Part shown: piece by piece, positions 28,195 to 37,419 of the stretch
Layout: every line of letters begins with the position of its first letter
How positions within the stretch are numbered: position 1 is the first letter of the stretch
Assembly (NCBI GenBank): GCA_944381375.1
Contig: CALWKX010000014.1
Location: 1 to 64,000, forward strand
Reading direction: 5' to 3'
Source of the DNA: an uncultured Lachnospiraceae bacterium
Lineage (GTDB): Bacteria > Bacillota > Clostridia > Eubacteriales > Anaerofustaceae
Length of the DNA: 64,000 nucleotides
Notes under the pieces: model-generated
The model's database searches: none
What the model was told of the DNA's origin: nothing
The model's input: the letters and a program-made list of their open reading frames with translations, nothing else
Made by a program: the position numbers and the translations under genes

Positions 28195-29325
28195 TTACCT
28201 TGTCAGATGATTTATTGTATTTTTTATTAATTCCGGTATGTCGAGCTGCTGAGGACATACGCTTTTGCAGGCTTCGCACTCTATGCATTCTGAAGCGTTT
28301 TTGTGAAAACGTTCAAGCTGTACTTTGTTGAATTCAGGGCTGTTGTACATTACTGCATTGTTATATAGTTCAAATACTCCTGGTATGTCTATGTGCACAG
28401 GGCATCCTTTTACGCAATACCTGCATGCTGTACATGAAATTATATTTTTACTGTTTACATAATCCTTGAATTCTTTTATAAAAGCCTTTTCGTTTTCACT
28501 TTGCATTCCTTCTTTCATCATGGATGCTGTTTTTATATTTTCTTTTACTTGAGCCATTTCGCCCATGCCGCTTAGAACGCACATGATTTCTTTTCTGTCA
28601 AAAAGAAAATTTAAGGCTATTCTTGATACAGGGGTATTTTCCAGATTGTGTTTTTTCTTTAATTCATCAACCTGATCGTCTTTTACAGATAATATTTGTC
28701 CGCCTTTGAGCGGTTCCATGATGATTACGGGTATATTTTTCGAGTATGCATATTCAAGCCCTTTTATTCCGGCCTGATATTCAGTGTCCATAATATTCAG
28801 TTGAATTTGCGTGAATTCCCATGGATAATCATCCAATATTTGTTTAAATCCCTCATATGAAGTATGAGTGGAAAATCCGATATGCGCTATTTTACCGCTT
28901 GCTTTGGCTTTTTGAATAAATTCCAATATGCCGAGCTGTTTAATTTTTGCCCATTTTTTTTCATTCATGTTGTGAAGCAGATAAAAGTCAATTTGTTCAG
29001 TGCCGAGTCTTTTAAGCTGCGTATCCAAAAGTTTGTAAGGATCAAAACCGTCAAGATTAAACAATGGTAGTTTTGTTGCAATCTTAACCTTGTCTCTGAT
29101 TTTGTTGCTGTTTAGTATTTTGCCCACTATTGTTTCAGACATTTCATTGTGGTAAACATAAGCGGTATCAAAGTAATTAACTCCATTTTCATAAGCGTAC
29201 ATGAACATTTCTTCGGTAGCTTTCTGGTCGATGTTAGCGGGATTAGCATCAAATACAGGAAGTCGCATAGCTCCGAAACCTAACTGTGATATTTCTATTT
29301 TATTATTGAATTTTCTGTATTCCAT
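28195..29325 (-). CDS. Aldo/keto reductase with C-terminal 4Fe-4S ferredoxin domain
   Basis: A 376-residue fusion. Residues 1 to about 275 form an aldo/keto reductase barrel with the catalytic Asp/Tyr of FDTAYVYHNE, a Lys in IATKLPL and a His in YLLHNM. The C-terminal part has two ferredoxin motifs, CTACRYCVKGCP and CIECEACKSVCP, enough for two 4Fe-4S clusters. This architecture is common in anaerobes. Its electron partners and substrate are not known. It has a proper ribosome site (GGAGGGG) and leads a two-gene unit with yabN. Confidence 0.9.
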   Translation of the reverse strand: MEYRKFNNKIEISQLGFGAMRLPVFDANPANIDQKATEEMFMYAYENGVNYFDTAYVYHNEMSETIVGKILNSNKIRDKVKIATKLPLFNLDGFDPYKLLDTQLKRLGTEQIDFYLLHNMNEKKWAKIKQLGILEFIQKAKASGKIAHIGFSTHTSYEGFKQILDDYPWEFTQIQLNIMDTEYQAGIKGLEYAYSKNIPVIIMEPLKGGQILSVKDDQVDELKKKHNLENTPVSRIALNFLFDRKEIMCVLSGMGEMAQVKENIKTASMMKEGMQSENEKAFIKEFKDYVNSKNIISCTACRYCVKGCPVHIDIPGVFELYNNAVMYNSPEFNKVQLERFHKNASECIECEACKSVCPQQLDIPELIKNTINHLTR

Positions 29326-29406
29326 TTTCCCCTCCGATGTTATTTAATTAATTATAATCAAACAATAACTTATAAGCAATAAATCTAATTGAAACTTGTT
29401 TTGTTC

Positions 29407-29440
29407 TTGACAATGATATTTTGTGAATGTAAAATATCAT
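29407..29440 (+). promoter_or_regulatory. Promoter with overlapping palindromic operator, rpoZ operon
   Basis: TTGACA (29407-29412) and TAAAAT (29430-29435) are exactly 17 bases apart. A perfect 10-bp inverted repeat, ATGATATTTT (29413-29422) and AAAATATCAT (29431-29440) around an 8-base centre, fills the spacer and covers the -10 box, as expected of a repressor site. Confidence 0.7.
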
Positions 29441-29464
29441 CAACTTAATTGTTAAGGAGATATT

Positions 29465-29695
29465 ATGAAAGCTAATCAAACGGATAGCCTTATAGAGCCG
29501 TCGATAGATGATCTTCTCAAAAAAGTAGAAAATAAGTATATTCTATCATTGCTCGCTGCTAAGCGCGCCAGAGAGCTGTTTGACGGAGATGAGCCAATGA
29601 TTGATACATTTTATATAAACAAAGTCACTACAGCGATTCACGAAATAGACGAGGGTAAAATTAAGTACCTTAAACAAGACGAGCGCACTGTGTAA
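29465..29695 (+). CDS. rpoZ: RNA polymerase omega subunit
   Basis: A 76-residue protein with the omega core: IEPSIDDLLKKVENKYILSLLAAKRARELF. It supports assembly of the beta-prime subunit and is involved in the (p)ppGpp response in some bacteria. The ribosome site is AAGGAGA. It precedes priA as in many Bacillota, although gmk, usually found just upstream, is absent here. Confidence 0.93.
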   Translation: MKANQTDSLIEPSIDDLLKKVENKYILSLLAAKRARELFDGDEPMIDTFYINKVTTAIHEIDEGKIKYLKQDERTV

Positions 29696-29705
29696 GTGTG
29701 CTTTT

Positions 29706-32165
29706 GTGTTTTATAATAAACTTATGTATGCAAAAGTATGTATCGATTCAAATATAGCTGCTCCGGAACGCATTTACGAATATAAAATTCCCGATGATAT
29801 CAAGGACGTTTTAAAACCCGCAATGCGAGTAAGCGTGCCTTTCGGTAAAAGTAATAAAACTTCAAGCGCTTTTGTGGTGGAAATATCTGATACTTGCGAA
29901 TTTGAAGATGATAAGCTGAAAAGTATAGCAGGTCTTATAGATACTGAGCCTGTAACAACGCAGTATCTTATGCAAATAGCGCGTTTTATACGCGATAATT
30001 ATTTTTGCACATACGCAGAGGCGCTGAAGACGGTTTTGCCGAGTGCCGAAAAAGTCGTGAAAAATATATATTATCATGCTTTGCCATGTAAAAAAGATCT
30101 CAGTAATGATGAAAAAATCATATATAATATTATTGCCTCGAAAGATAAGTGCACAGAACAATACGTCAGGACAAAAGCTTTTCAGGTGCAATCTCCGATT
30201 GCTGTAATTTTGGCCAGACTCGTTGAATTGTCTTTAATAAAAATATCCTATGAATTCACCTGGGCCAGCAAAGAGCAATTTGATGAATTTGTCAGTCTGG
30301 CATCTGATAATCCGATAGAAGATTATCTTATGATAATAGGCGCTAAGGCTGAAAAACAGCAGCAGATTATAAAATACCTGTTTGATAAAGGCGGTTGCGT
30401 AAAAAAAGAAGTTATTGCAAAAGAATTGTCATGCACTAATGCTGTGCTGGATAACCTTGAGCAGATCGGTCTTATAGAAATTGAGGCTAAAAGCAAAGTA
30501 TACGATTATTTTGATTCATTTTACGATGATCAGCCTTTGCATGTTGAATCAACTCCCGATCAAAAGCAAGTAATAATGCATTATAATGAAAAATGCAATG
30601 AAGGTATAAGAAAATTCCTGCTTAAAGGCGTGACGGGAAGCGGGAAGACGCATGTTTTTTTTGAAATGATTGACGCGATGCTCAAACAGGGAAAACAGTG
30701 CTTGCTTTTGGTGCCGGAAATATCACTTACCCCTCAGATGATGAAGCGTGTCAGACAGCGTTTTTCAAATAACGTAGCAATTATGCATTCAAGGCTCAGC
30801 GCGGCAAAACGCTACGCAGAATTTCTCAAAATCAAAAGAGGAGAGGCAAATATTGTGCTGGGCGCGCGTTCGGCGTTGTTTATGCCTTTTGAAAACTTAG
30901 GTTTGATTGTAATAGATGAAGAACATGAAACATCCTATAAATCAAGTCAATCTCCGCGTTATAACGCTATAGAGGTTGCAGAAAAGATATCGGAGATTAC
31001 AGGGTGCAATCTGGTTTTGGCAAGCGCTACGCCTTCAAGCGAAACTTATTATAAAGCAATGTGCAAGGATTACGAACTCCTCACTCTTGATAAGCGCATA
31101 AACAATATACCCATGCCCATAATTACCATAGCCGATATGCGAAAAGAGCTGAGATCAGGCAACAGAACACCTGTAAGCCGTTTGCTTGCCGAAAATATTT
31201 CAAAAACTTTATCAAACGGCGAGCAAGCGCTTTTATTCCTCAACAGGAGGGGTTTTAATACTTATGTTTTTTGCAGAAACTGCGGCGAAATCGAAAAATG
31301 TCCGAATTGCGAGGTATCTTTAACTTATCATAAAGCATCGGAAAGTCTTGTGTGCCATTACTGCGGATATAAAAAAAGCGTACCCTCAATATGTCCTTCG
31401 TGCTCAAGCGATAAAATAAGATTTATGGGAACAGGTACGGAGAAAATACAGCAGGCTGTAAAAGATTTGTTTCCTCAAGCGAAAATATTAAGGCTTGATT
31501 CTGATATTGCAAGACGTAAAGGCGCTTATGAAAACGTTCTTGGTGAGTTTTCCAAAGGCAACGCGGATATTCTGATAGGTACGCAAATGATAGTTAAAGG
31601 TCTTGATTTTGATAACGTTACCCTTGTTGGGATTATGCTCGCCGATGCTTCATTAAATTTCCCGGATATTAATGCAGCAGCCCGTACTTTTCAGCTTACC
31701 TCGCAAGCGGCGGGAAGGGCAGGCAGAAGAAGTAAACAGGGCAGGGTAATAATGCAGACTTATACCCCTGAAAACGAAACGCTTGTATATTGCTCCAATA
31801 ATGATTATGAAGGCTTTTACAGCTATGATATATCACACAGAATGCGTATGGATTATCCGCCTTTCAGTGAGATAATCGGAGTTTTTGTTGCCAATGAAGA
31901 TCAATATGCAGCTGTTTCTGACTGCGAGAAAATATATAACAGGTTAAATACTATCGTAAAACAGGACAATTATGGTAAAATAAAACTGTACGCTCCGACT
32001 CCGGCTTTCATTCAGAAGCTGAAGAACAAATATATTTATCATACTTTGGTAAGATATGAAACCGAAAGCGGTTTTAAACGCGATTTTCGTACGGTATATG
32101 ATGAAATAAAACGCAGCGTAAAATCTAATGTTTTTGTTGAAATAAATCCAATAACGCTTTTATGA
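29706..32165 (+). CDS. priA: Primosomal replication restart helicase PriA
   Basis: A superfamily 2 helicase of up to 819 residues that reloads the replisome at stalled forks. The N-terminal DNA-binding domain is followed by Walker A (GVTGSGKTHVF), the DEEH box, and a zinc-binding insertion with eight Cys (CRNCGEIEKCPNC, CHYCGYKK, CPSC). Helicase motifs V-VI (GTQMIVKGLDFDNV; QAAGRAGR) follow. The start is uncertain: GTG at 29706 or ATG at 29724 (MYAKVCIDSN), neither with a clear ribosome site; I favour the ATG. Confidence 0.95.
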   Translation: MFYNKLMYAKVCIDSNIAAPERIYEYKIPDDIKDVLKPAMRVSVPFGKSNKTSSAFVVEISDTCEFEDDKLKSIAGLIDTEPVTTQYLMQIARFIRDNYFCTYAEALKTVLPSAEKVVKNIYYHALPCKKDLSNDEKIIYNIIASKDKCTEQYVRTKAFQVQSPIAVILARLVELSLIKISYEFTWASKEQFDEFVSLASDNPIEDYLMIIGAKAEKQQQIIKYLFDKGGCVKKEVIAKELSCTNAVLDNLEQIGLIEIEAKSKVYDYFDSFYDDQPLHVESTPDQKQVIMHYNEKCNEGIRKFLLKGVTGSGKTHVFFEMIDAMLKQGKQCLLLVPEISLTPQMMKRVRQRFSNNVAIMHSRLSAAKRYAEFLKIKRGEANIVLGARSALFMPFENLGLIVIDEEHETSYKSSQSPRYNAIEVAEKISEITGCNLVLASATPSSETYYKAMCKDYELLTLDKRINNIPMPIITIADMRKELRSGNRTPVSRLLAENISKTLSNGEQALLFLNRRGFNTYVFCRNCGEIEKCPNCEVSLTYHKASESLVCHYCGYKKSVPSICPSCSSDKIRFMGTGTEKIQQAVKDLFPQAKILRLDSDIARRKGAYENVLGEFSKGNADILIGTQMIVKGLDFDNVTLVGIMLADASLNFPDINAAARTFQLTSQAAGRAGRRSKQGRVIMQTYTPENETLVYCSNNDYEGFYSYDISHRMRMDYPPFSEIIGVFVANEDQYAAVSDCEKIYNRLNTIVKQDNYGKIKLYAPTPAFIQKLKNKYIYHTLVRYETESGFKRDFRTVYDEIKRSVKSNVFVEINPITLL

Positions 32166-32176
32166 CGGAGGGAATT

Positions 32177-32668
32177 GTGGCATTAAGAACAATAAGACTT
32201 ATAGGGGACGATATATTAAAAAAGAAAAGCCGTGAGGTTGAAAATATTGACGACAGAATCAGAATGATTCTTAATGATATGGCCGATACAATGTACGCAG
32301 CCAATGGTCTTGGATTGGCGGCGGTGCAGGTTGGAATATTGAGAAGGCTTGTCGTTATAGATGTAGGAGAAGGCCTCATCAAACTCGTTAATCCTGTAAT
32401 AACATATAAAGAAGGCGAAGAAACGGATATCGAAGGCTGCCTTAGCTTGCCGGGTTATCAAGGGCAGGTAAAACGTCCGGCGCTTGTAAGAATGAATGCG
32501 CTTAATGAAAACGGTGAAAAAATAAATATAGAAGCTACAGGGCTTCTTAAAAAGGCCATTTGTCATGAACTGGATCATCTTGACGGAATTGTATATACGG
32601 ATATAGCCGAAAGCATAGTTGATATATCGGATCTGGAAGATACTCAGGAGGATGACAGTGAAAAATGA
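32177..32668 (+). CDS. def: Peptide deformylase
   Basis: A 163-residue metalloenzyme removing the formyl group from nascent proteins. Motifs are GLGLAAVQVG, EGCLSLPG (Cys metal ligand) and HELDHLDG (two His ligands and catalytic Glu). The GTG at 32177 follows GGAGGGAATT with ideal spacing; the ATG at 32162, which overlaps the priA stop, lies upstream of that site. It is coupled to fmt by an ATGA overlap, so deformylation and formylation enzymes are made together. Confidence 0.96.
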   Translation: MALRTIRLIGDDILKKKSREVENIDDRIRMILNDMADTMYAANGLGLAAVQVGILRRLVVIDVGEGLIKLVNPVITYKEGEETDIEGCLSLPGYQGQVKRPALVRMNALNENGEKINIEATGLLKKAICHELDHLDGIVYTDIAESIVDISDLEDTQEDDSEK

Positions 32669-33600
32669 AGTTGATTTACATGGGTACGCCCGAAATAGCA
32701 GTTAAGCCGCTTAAAGCTTTAATTGAGGCAGGCCATGAAGTAGCTCTCGTTGTGACTCAGCCGGATAAGCCTTCTTCACGCAGAGGGAGGCGTATCGAGT
32801 ATTCTCCGGTCAAAAAAACAGCCATTGAAAATGGTATCGAAGTATATCAGCCAGAGCGCGCTTCGGACGAACAAAGCGAGACATTTCTAAAGAGTATAAA
32901 TGCGGATATAATCGTAGTATGTGCGTATGGTCAAATATTGAAAAAGAATATACTGAACCTGACGCAATATGGCTGCATCAATATACATGCTTCGCTTCTG
33001 CCCAGGCTCAGAGGAGCTTGCCCAATAAACAGAAGCATAATAAACGGAGACAGCATAAGCGGCGTTACGATAATGTATATGGACGAGGGTTTGGATACGG
33101 GAGATATGATGATCTCTCAACAAGTTTGTATAACCGAACATATGACAGCAGGACAACTTGAAGATAAACTCAGCGAAATCGGTTCGGTTCTGATAGTTGA
33201 AGCTTTGGACCGTATCAATAAAGGCTGTGCAGCGCGCATTAAACAAGACGATAAGCAGAGCACTTACGCCGAAAAGATTGCAAAAGATGAACTCTATGTG
33301 TCGTTTGAAGATACTGCCTTTAATGTTGTTAATAAGATAAGAGGTCTCGAACCGCACCCTGCTGCGCGCGCGTATTTGAACGGCAGATTACTCAAGCTTT
33401 TCGGCGCCTGTGTTTGTGATTTTTCTTGTGAAGAGCCTTGCGGCACGGTTGTAACCGATAAAAAAAACATATATGTAAAATGTATGGATAAATGCATCAA
33501 TATCAAATATGTTCAGCCTGCAGGTAAGAACATTATGACGTTTGAAGCGTTTCTAAACGGTATTAAAGATAAAAACAATATGAAATTTGGAGGACAATAA
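32665..33600 (+). CDS. fmt: Methionyl-tRNA formyltransferase
   Basis: A 311-residue enzyme that formylates initiator Met-tRNA using 10-formyl-tetrahydrofolate. The N-terminal MGTPEIAVKPLKALIEAGHEV, the catalytic INIHASLLPRLRGACPI and a C-terminal OB-like domain are all present. It overlaps def by four bases and abuts the next gene without a gap. Confidence 0.97.
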   Translation: MKLIYMGTPEIAVKPLKALIEAGHEVALVVTQPDKPSSRRGRRIEYSPVKKTAIENGIEVYQPERASDEQSETFLKSINADIIVVCAYGQILKKNILNLTQYGCINIHASLLPRLRGACPINRSIINGDSISGVTIMYMDEGLDTGDMMISQQVCITEHMTAGQLEDKLSEIGSVLIVEALDRINKGCAARIKQDDKQSTYAEKIAKDELYVSFEDTAFNVVNKIRGLEPHPAARAYLNGRLLKLFGACVCDFSCEEPCGTVVTDKKNIYVKCMDKCINIKYVQPAGKNIMTFEAFLNGIKDKNNMKFGGQ

Positions 33601-34281
33601 ATGTGGTATGATGTTTCATTTATTATAATTATACCTGGAATATTAATTGCTCTATTTGCACAGATCAAGCTTAGCTCTACTTATTCCAAATATAAAAAAA
33701 TACTGAGCGCGAGCGGCTTTACGGGTTATGATGCAGCAAGAAAAATTCTTGATGCAAACGGGCTGACTGACGTTCCTGTAGTACGTCAAGATACGGGTTC
33801 CTTAAGCGATTTCTATAATCCCAAAAACAGAACAGTAAGCCTTTCTCCTGATGTTTATTCAACTGCTAGCATTGCAAGCATAGGAATCGCCGCGCACGAA
33901 TGTGGGCATGCTATTCAGCACAAAGAAGGTTATGCGCTAATGCGTATAAGGAATGCTATCGTTCCTATTGTCAATATTGCTACAAATATTTCATGGATCC
34001 TTATGATAGCGGGTGTTATTTTTCCCTTATTCGATCTTACTTTGATAGGAATTGTGTTTTTCGCCAGCACAGTTATATTTCAGTTAGTGACGCTGCCTGT
34101 TGAAACAAATGCTTCACGCCGTGCACTTGCCGCAATAACTGATTTGGGAATAGTGTCGGAGGAAGAGCATATAGGCGCGCGTAAAGTGCTTAGCGCCGCA
34201 GCGCTTACCTATGTAGCCGGACTTTTGATGGCCATACTTCAGCTTCTTAGGATAATAGCCATATTCGGAAGAAGAAATTAA
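33601..34281 (+). CDS. Membrane zinc metallopeptidase (YugP-like)
   Basis: A 226-residue membrane protein with the zinc-protease motif HECGHAIQH (about residues 99-107) between hydrophobic segments; the N-terminal (1-25), central (115-165) and C-terminal (195-222) stretches are membrane spans. This family regularly sits between fmt and rsmB in Clostridia. Its substrate is unknown. The TAATG overlap couples it to rsmB. Confidence 0.88.
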   Translation: MWYDVSFIIIIPGILIALFAQIKLSSTYSKYKKILSASGFTGYDAARKILDANGLTDVPVVRQDTGSLSDFYNPKNRTVSLSPDVYSTASIASIGIAAHECGHAIQHKEGYALMRIRNAIVPIVNIATNISWILMIAGVIFPLFDLTLIGIVFFASTVIFQLVTLPVETNASRRALAAITDLGIVSEEEHIGARKVLSAAALTYVAGLLMAILQLLRIIAIFGRRN

Positions 34282-35627
34282 TGAATAAAAAAATATCTGT
34301 TGCGCGCATACAAGCATATAAAGCTCTTTGTGAAGTAATAATAAACAAAGCATTCAGCAATATAGCTGTAAATAAGCATATTAATTTATGCGTAAAGAGC
34401 ATTGAAGACAGAAAACTTGCAATCAATATTGTATATGGTACGCTGAAAAAGACTTGTCAGTTGGAAAGAGTCATAAATATGCTTTCTTCTAAGCCATCCG
34501 AAAGCCTTGACGCAAGTGTGAAGGTTATATTGATGATGAGTTTATATCAGCTCATGTATCTTGACAAAATACCTCATTATGCTGTTGTGTGCGATGCAGT
34601 GGAGATGTGTAAAGTATATAAATTTAAAAGTGCGGCATCATTTGTAAATGCCGTGCTGCGCAATGCTCTGCGCAAAAAAGACAAGCTAATCACAAAACAT
34701 TCTGACTTTGACGAAATAATGCTGTATGAATGTAATTTCCCTGTATGGCTCACAAATCTTCTAAAAAAAGATTATTCTAAAAATCGTCTCGTTTCAATTG
34801 CAAAAGCATTCGAGGCGCCTCCTTGTGTGTACATCAGGGTAAATACCTTAAAAATCACTCCAGATCAGCTTTTGAAAAAACTTGAAGATGAAGGTATTGC
34901 GGCTTGTAATACATATGTGCCGAATACATTGAAAATCATGTCCGGCGTGAATATTTTTTCTTCTAAAGCTTACAAAGACGGCGATTTTTACGCTCAGGAT
35001 ATTTCCGGAGTTATAGCAGGTTATGTGCTTTCGCCTGAAAAAAATGATAATATATTAGATATATGCGCCGCGCCTGGAGGCAAGAGCTTTAATGCCGCTA
35101 TTATATCAAAAACTGCAAAAGTGCTTTCCTGCGATATAAACTCTGTAAAGCTTGATATGCTGAAAAGAAGCGCAAGCCAAATGGGATTGTCTAATATTAG
35201 TACTCTTAAACGTGACGCCGTTAGCTGTTTTGATGATCAAAAGTGCTTTTTTGATAAGGTAATATGCGATGTGCCTTGTTCGGGGCTGGGGGTCATAGCA
35301 AGGAAACCCGAGATTTTGTCAAATATAACCAAAACGCATATTGATAACTTGGTATGTCTTCAGAAAAATATATTGTTGCGCGCTTGTGATTATATTAAGC
35401 AAGGCGGAATCATCGTTTATTCTACATGTACCTTGAATAAATCTGAAAACTTCGGCGTAATAGAAAAAATACTAAAAGAGAGAAGCGATGTTTCGCTTAC
35501 TGCAATAAAGCTTGATTTCGAATTAAAAACAGCGCACGAGGAAATGAAACGCGGATTATTGGAGCTTTATCCTGACAAGGATGAGTGCGATGGATTTTTT
35601 ATAGCAAAGCTTACCAAAAACAAGTAA
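34281..35627 (+). CDS. rsmB: 16S rRNA (cytosine-967-C5)-methyltransferase
   Basis: A 448-residue enzyme with an N-terminal NusB-like RNA-binding domain (about 1-140) and a Rossmann SAM domain. The SAM motif is LDICAAPGGKSFNAA; catalytic Cys motifs are DVPCSGLGV and YSTCTLNKSEN. It modifies helix 31 of 16S rRNA. It starts on the stop codon of the metallopeptidase gene. Confidence 0.95.
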   Translation: MNKKISVARIQAYKALCEVIINKAFSNIAVNKHINLCVKSIEDRKLAINIVYGTLKKTCQLERVINMLSSKPSESLDASVKVILMMSLYQLMYLDKIPHYAVVCDAVEMCKVYKFKSAASFVNAVLRNALRKKDKLITKHSDFDEIMLYECNFPVWLTNLLKKDYSKNRLVSIAKAFEAPPCVYIRVNTLKITPDQLLKKLEDEGIAACNTYVPNTLKIMSGVNIFSSKAYKDGDFYAQDISGVIAGYVLSPEKNDNILDICAAPGGKSFNAAIISKTAKVLSCDINSVKLDMLKRSASQMGLSNISTLKRDAVSCFDDQKCFFDKVICDVPCSGLGVIARKPEILSNITKTHIDNLVCLQKNILLRACDYIKQGGIIVYSTCTLNKSENFGVIEKILKERSDVSLTAIKLDFELKTAHEEMKRGLLELYPDKDECDGFFIAKLTKNK

Positions 35628-35644
35628 ATGACCGCATATATAAT

Positions 35645-36685
35645 ATGAAAGATTATCTGATAAACTATGATAAAACAGCGCTTGAATATATTATAACCCA
35701 TGGATACAATCAGCCTGTGTTTCGTGCCGGCCAAATAAACGGTTGGCTGTATAAGGGCGCTGAGATATGCGAAATGCATAATCTGCCTTCAGCGTTTCGT
35801 TTAGCGCTTGCCGATAAATACGAGGCTTTTCCGCTTTCATACAAGTTTGATTTGTATGAAGAAAAAACTGATACAAGGAAATTTATTTTTTCGACGGCTG
35901 ATGGAATTTTTATTGAGAGCGTTGCCTTGAATTATGATCACGGAATATGCGTGTGCGTATCAACTCAGGCAGGCTGCCGAATGGGCTGCGCATTCTGCGA
36001 ATCTGGCAAAGGAGGCCTTATTCGCAATTTAACACCAGGAGAAATGCTTTCCCAAATCATAAGAATAAGTAAAATGTTAGGCCGGCGCATAACAAATATC
36101 GTGCTTATGGGAAGCGGGGAGCCTTTGGATAATTACGATAATGTAAAGGAATTTATACTCCGCGCAAACAGTCCTGACGGCCTCAGCATAAGCATGCGCA
36201 ATATAACTTTGTCTACTTGCGGTATTGTAAGCGGAATAAAAAGACTTATTGAAGATAAGATTTTTGTAAATCTTTCTTTGTCGCTTCATGCTCCTTCGCA
36301 TGAATTAAGAAGTAAAATTATGCCTGTTGAAAAAGCATATAATATAAATGAAGCTATACAGGCATGCAAACAATACCGTAAAGAAAGTTCAAGAAGGATA
36401 ACGCTGGAGTATTGTCTCATAGAAGGTTTCAATGATACTGCTGAATGTGCAAAAGCGCTTTATCAAATTTGTAAAAATACGGATATGCTCATCAATTTGA
36501 TAGACGTAAACAGTACAAAAGGTAAATATACGCGCAATAGTGCGCATTGTATGCGTAATTTTGTTGAAAAGTTGAAAAGTTATAATATTAATTATACAAT
36601 AAGACGAAGACTGGGCAGCAGTATTAATGCTGCATGCGGTCAGCTAAGAAGCGAATACGCAGCAAATCAAAACGGAGGCGCTTAA
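35645..36685 (+). CDS. rlmN: 23S rRNA (adenine-2503-C2) / tRNA methyltransferase, radical SAM
   Basis: A 346-residue radical-SAM enzyme from the ATG at 35645 (MKDYLINYDKTALEYI). The cluster motif is GCRMGCAFC within VCVSTQAGCRMGCAFCESG; VLMGSGEPLDNYDNV and the catalytic Cys near the C-terminus (INAACGQL) follow. The longer frame back to 35585 would run into rsmB and has no ribosome site. It is followed directly by the PP2C gene (TAATG). Confidence 0.95.
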   Translation: MKDYLINYDKTALEYIITHGYNQPVFRAGQINGWLYKGAEICEMHNLPSAFRLALADKYEAFPLSYKFDLYEEKTDTRKFIFSTADGIFIESVALNYDHGICVCVSTQAGCRMGCAFCESGKGGLIRNLTPGEMLSQIIRISKMLGRRITNIVLMGSGEPLDNYDNVKEFILRANSPDGLSISMRNITLSTCGIVSGIKRLIEDKIFVNLSLSLHAPSHELRSKIMPVEKAYNINEAIQACKQYRKESSRRITLEYCLIEGFNDTAECAKALYQICKNTDMLINLIDVNSTKGKYTRNSAHCMRNFVEKLKSYNINYTIRRRLGSSINAACGQLRSEYAANQNGGA

Positions 36686-37419
36686 TGAAAAGCGTGGGTA
36701 AAACCAGCAAAGGATTGGTTCGTAAAAACAATCAGGATAATTACCTGAATCAAACCACAAAAAGCGGACTGCGCATAATCGCCGTAGCGGACGGGCTTGG
36801 CGGCCACAAAGCAGGAGAGGTGGCAAGCAGCTTCGCAGTGGAAGAATTGGCTCAGTATTTTTCGCTTTGGGGAGAAGACAATGTATTTAATCATATAGAG
36901 GAAATAAAAAATTATATTTTTGATATAAACACTCATATCAGAAAAGTAGCCCGCGAAAATGCGGAATATGCCGGTATGGGCACAACTTTGACTGTTTTTA
37001 TCACAAACGGCAAAAATGCAGGAGTGCTGCATATCGGCGACAGCCGGGCTTATCTTATAAACAAAAATGGTATAAAACAAATTACGAAAGACCATTCGCT
37101 GGTTCAGTTTATGATTGACCAGGGACAGATCACGTATGAGGAGAGTCTTACTCATCCTCAGAAGAATATCATTACTAGAGCATTAGGTACTGAAGAAAGC
37201 CTTGAAATTGATTATTATTCTTTCGATATATCGCCTTCGGACAAAGTGCTTTTATGTACGGACGGGCTTACGAACTATATATCGGATGATCAGATATTCA
37301 GCGTTGTTAATTCTTTGGATTTGGATAGTGCCGCCGACAGGCTTATCGAGATGGCAAACGACTGCGGCGGAGCCGATAATATCACTGTGGCTTTGTTAGA
37401 GGTGAATTATGATCGGTAA
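36685..37419 (+). CDS. stp: PP2C-type serine/threonine phosphatase
   Basis: A 244-residue Stp/PrpC phosphatase from the ATG at 36685, which follows CGGAGGCG. Metal-binding Asp residues lie in VRKNNQDN, VADGLGGHKAGE, LHIGDSRAYL and DNITVALLE. It reverses phosphorylation by the kinase encoded next, with which it overlaps by 11 bases. The pair is a standard Gram-positive unit controlling cell-wall synthesis and growth. Confidence 0.96.
   Translation: MKSVGKTSKGLVRKNNQDNYLNQTTKSGLRIIAVADGLGGHKAGEVASSFAVEELAQYFSLWGEDNVFNHIEEIKNYIFDINTHIRKVARENAEYAGMGTTLTVFITNGKNAGVLHIGDSRAYLINKNGIKQITKDHSLVQFMIDQGQITYEESLTHPQKNIITRALGTEESLEIDYYSFDISPSDKVLLCTDGLTNYISDDQIFSVVNSLDLDSAADRLIEMANDCGGADNITVALLEVNYDR

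Noticed and set aside
32177-32668. Val in place of Pro in the GxGLAAxQ motif of peptide deformylase as a defect
   Set aside because: That position varies in the family; metal ligands and the catalytic Glu are intact.
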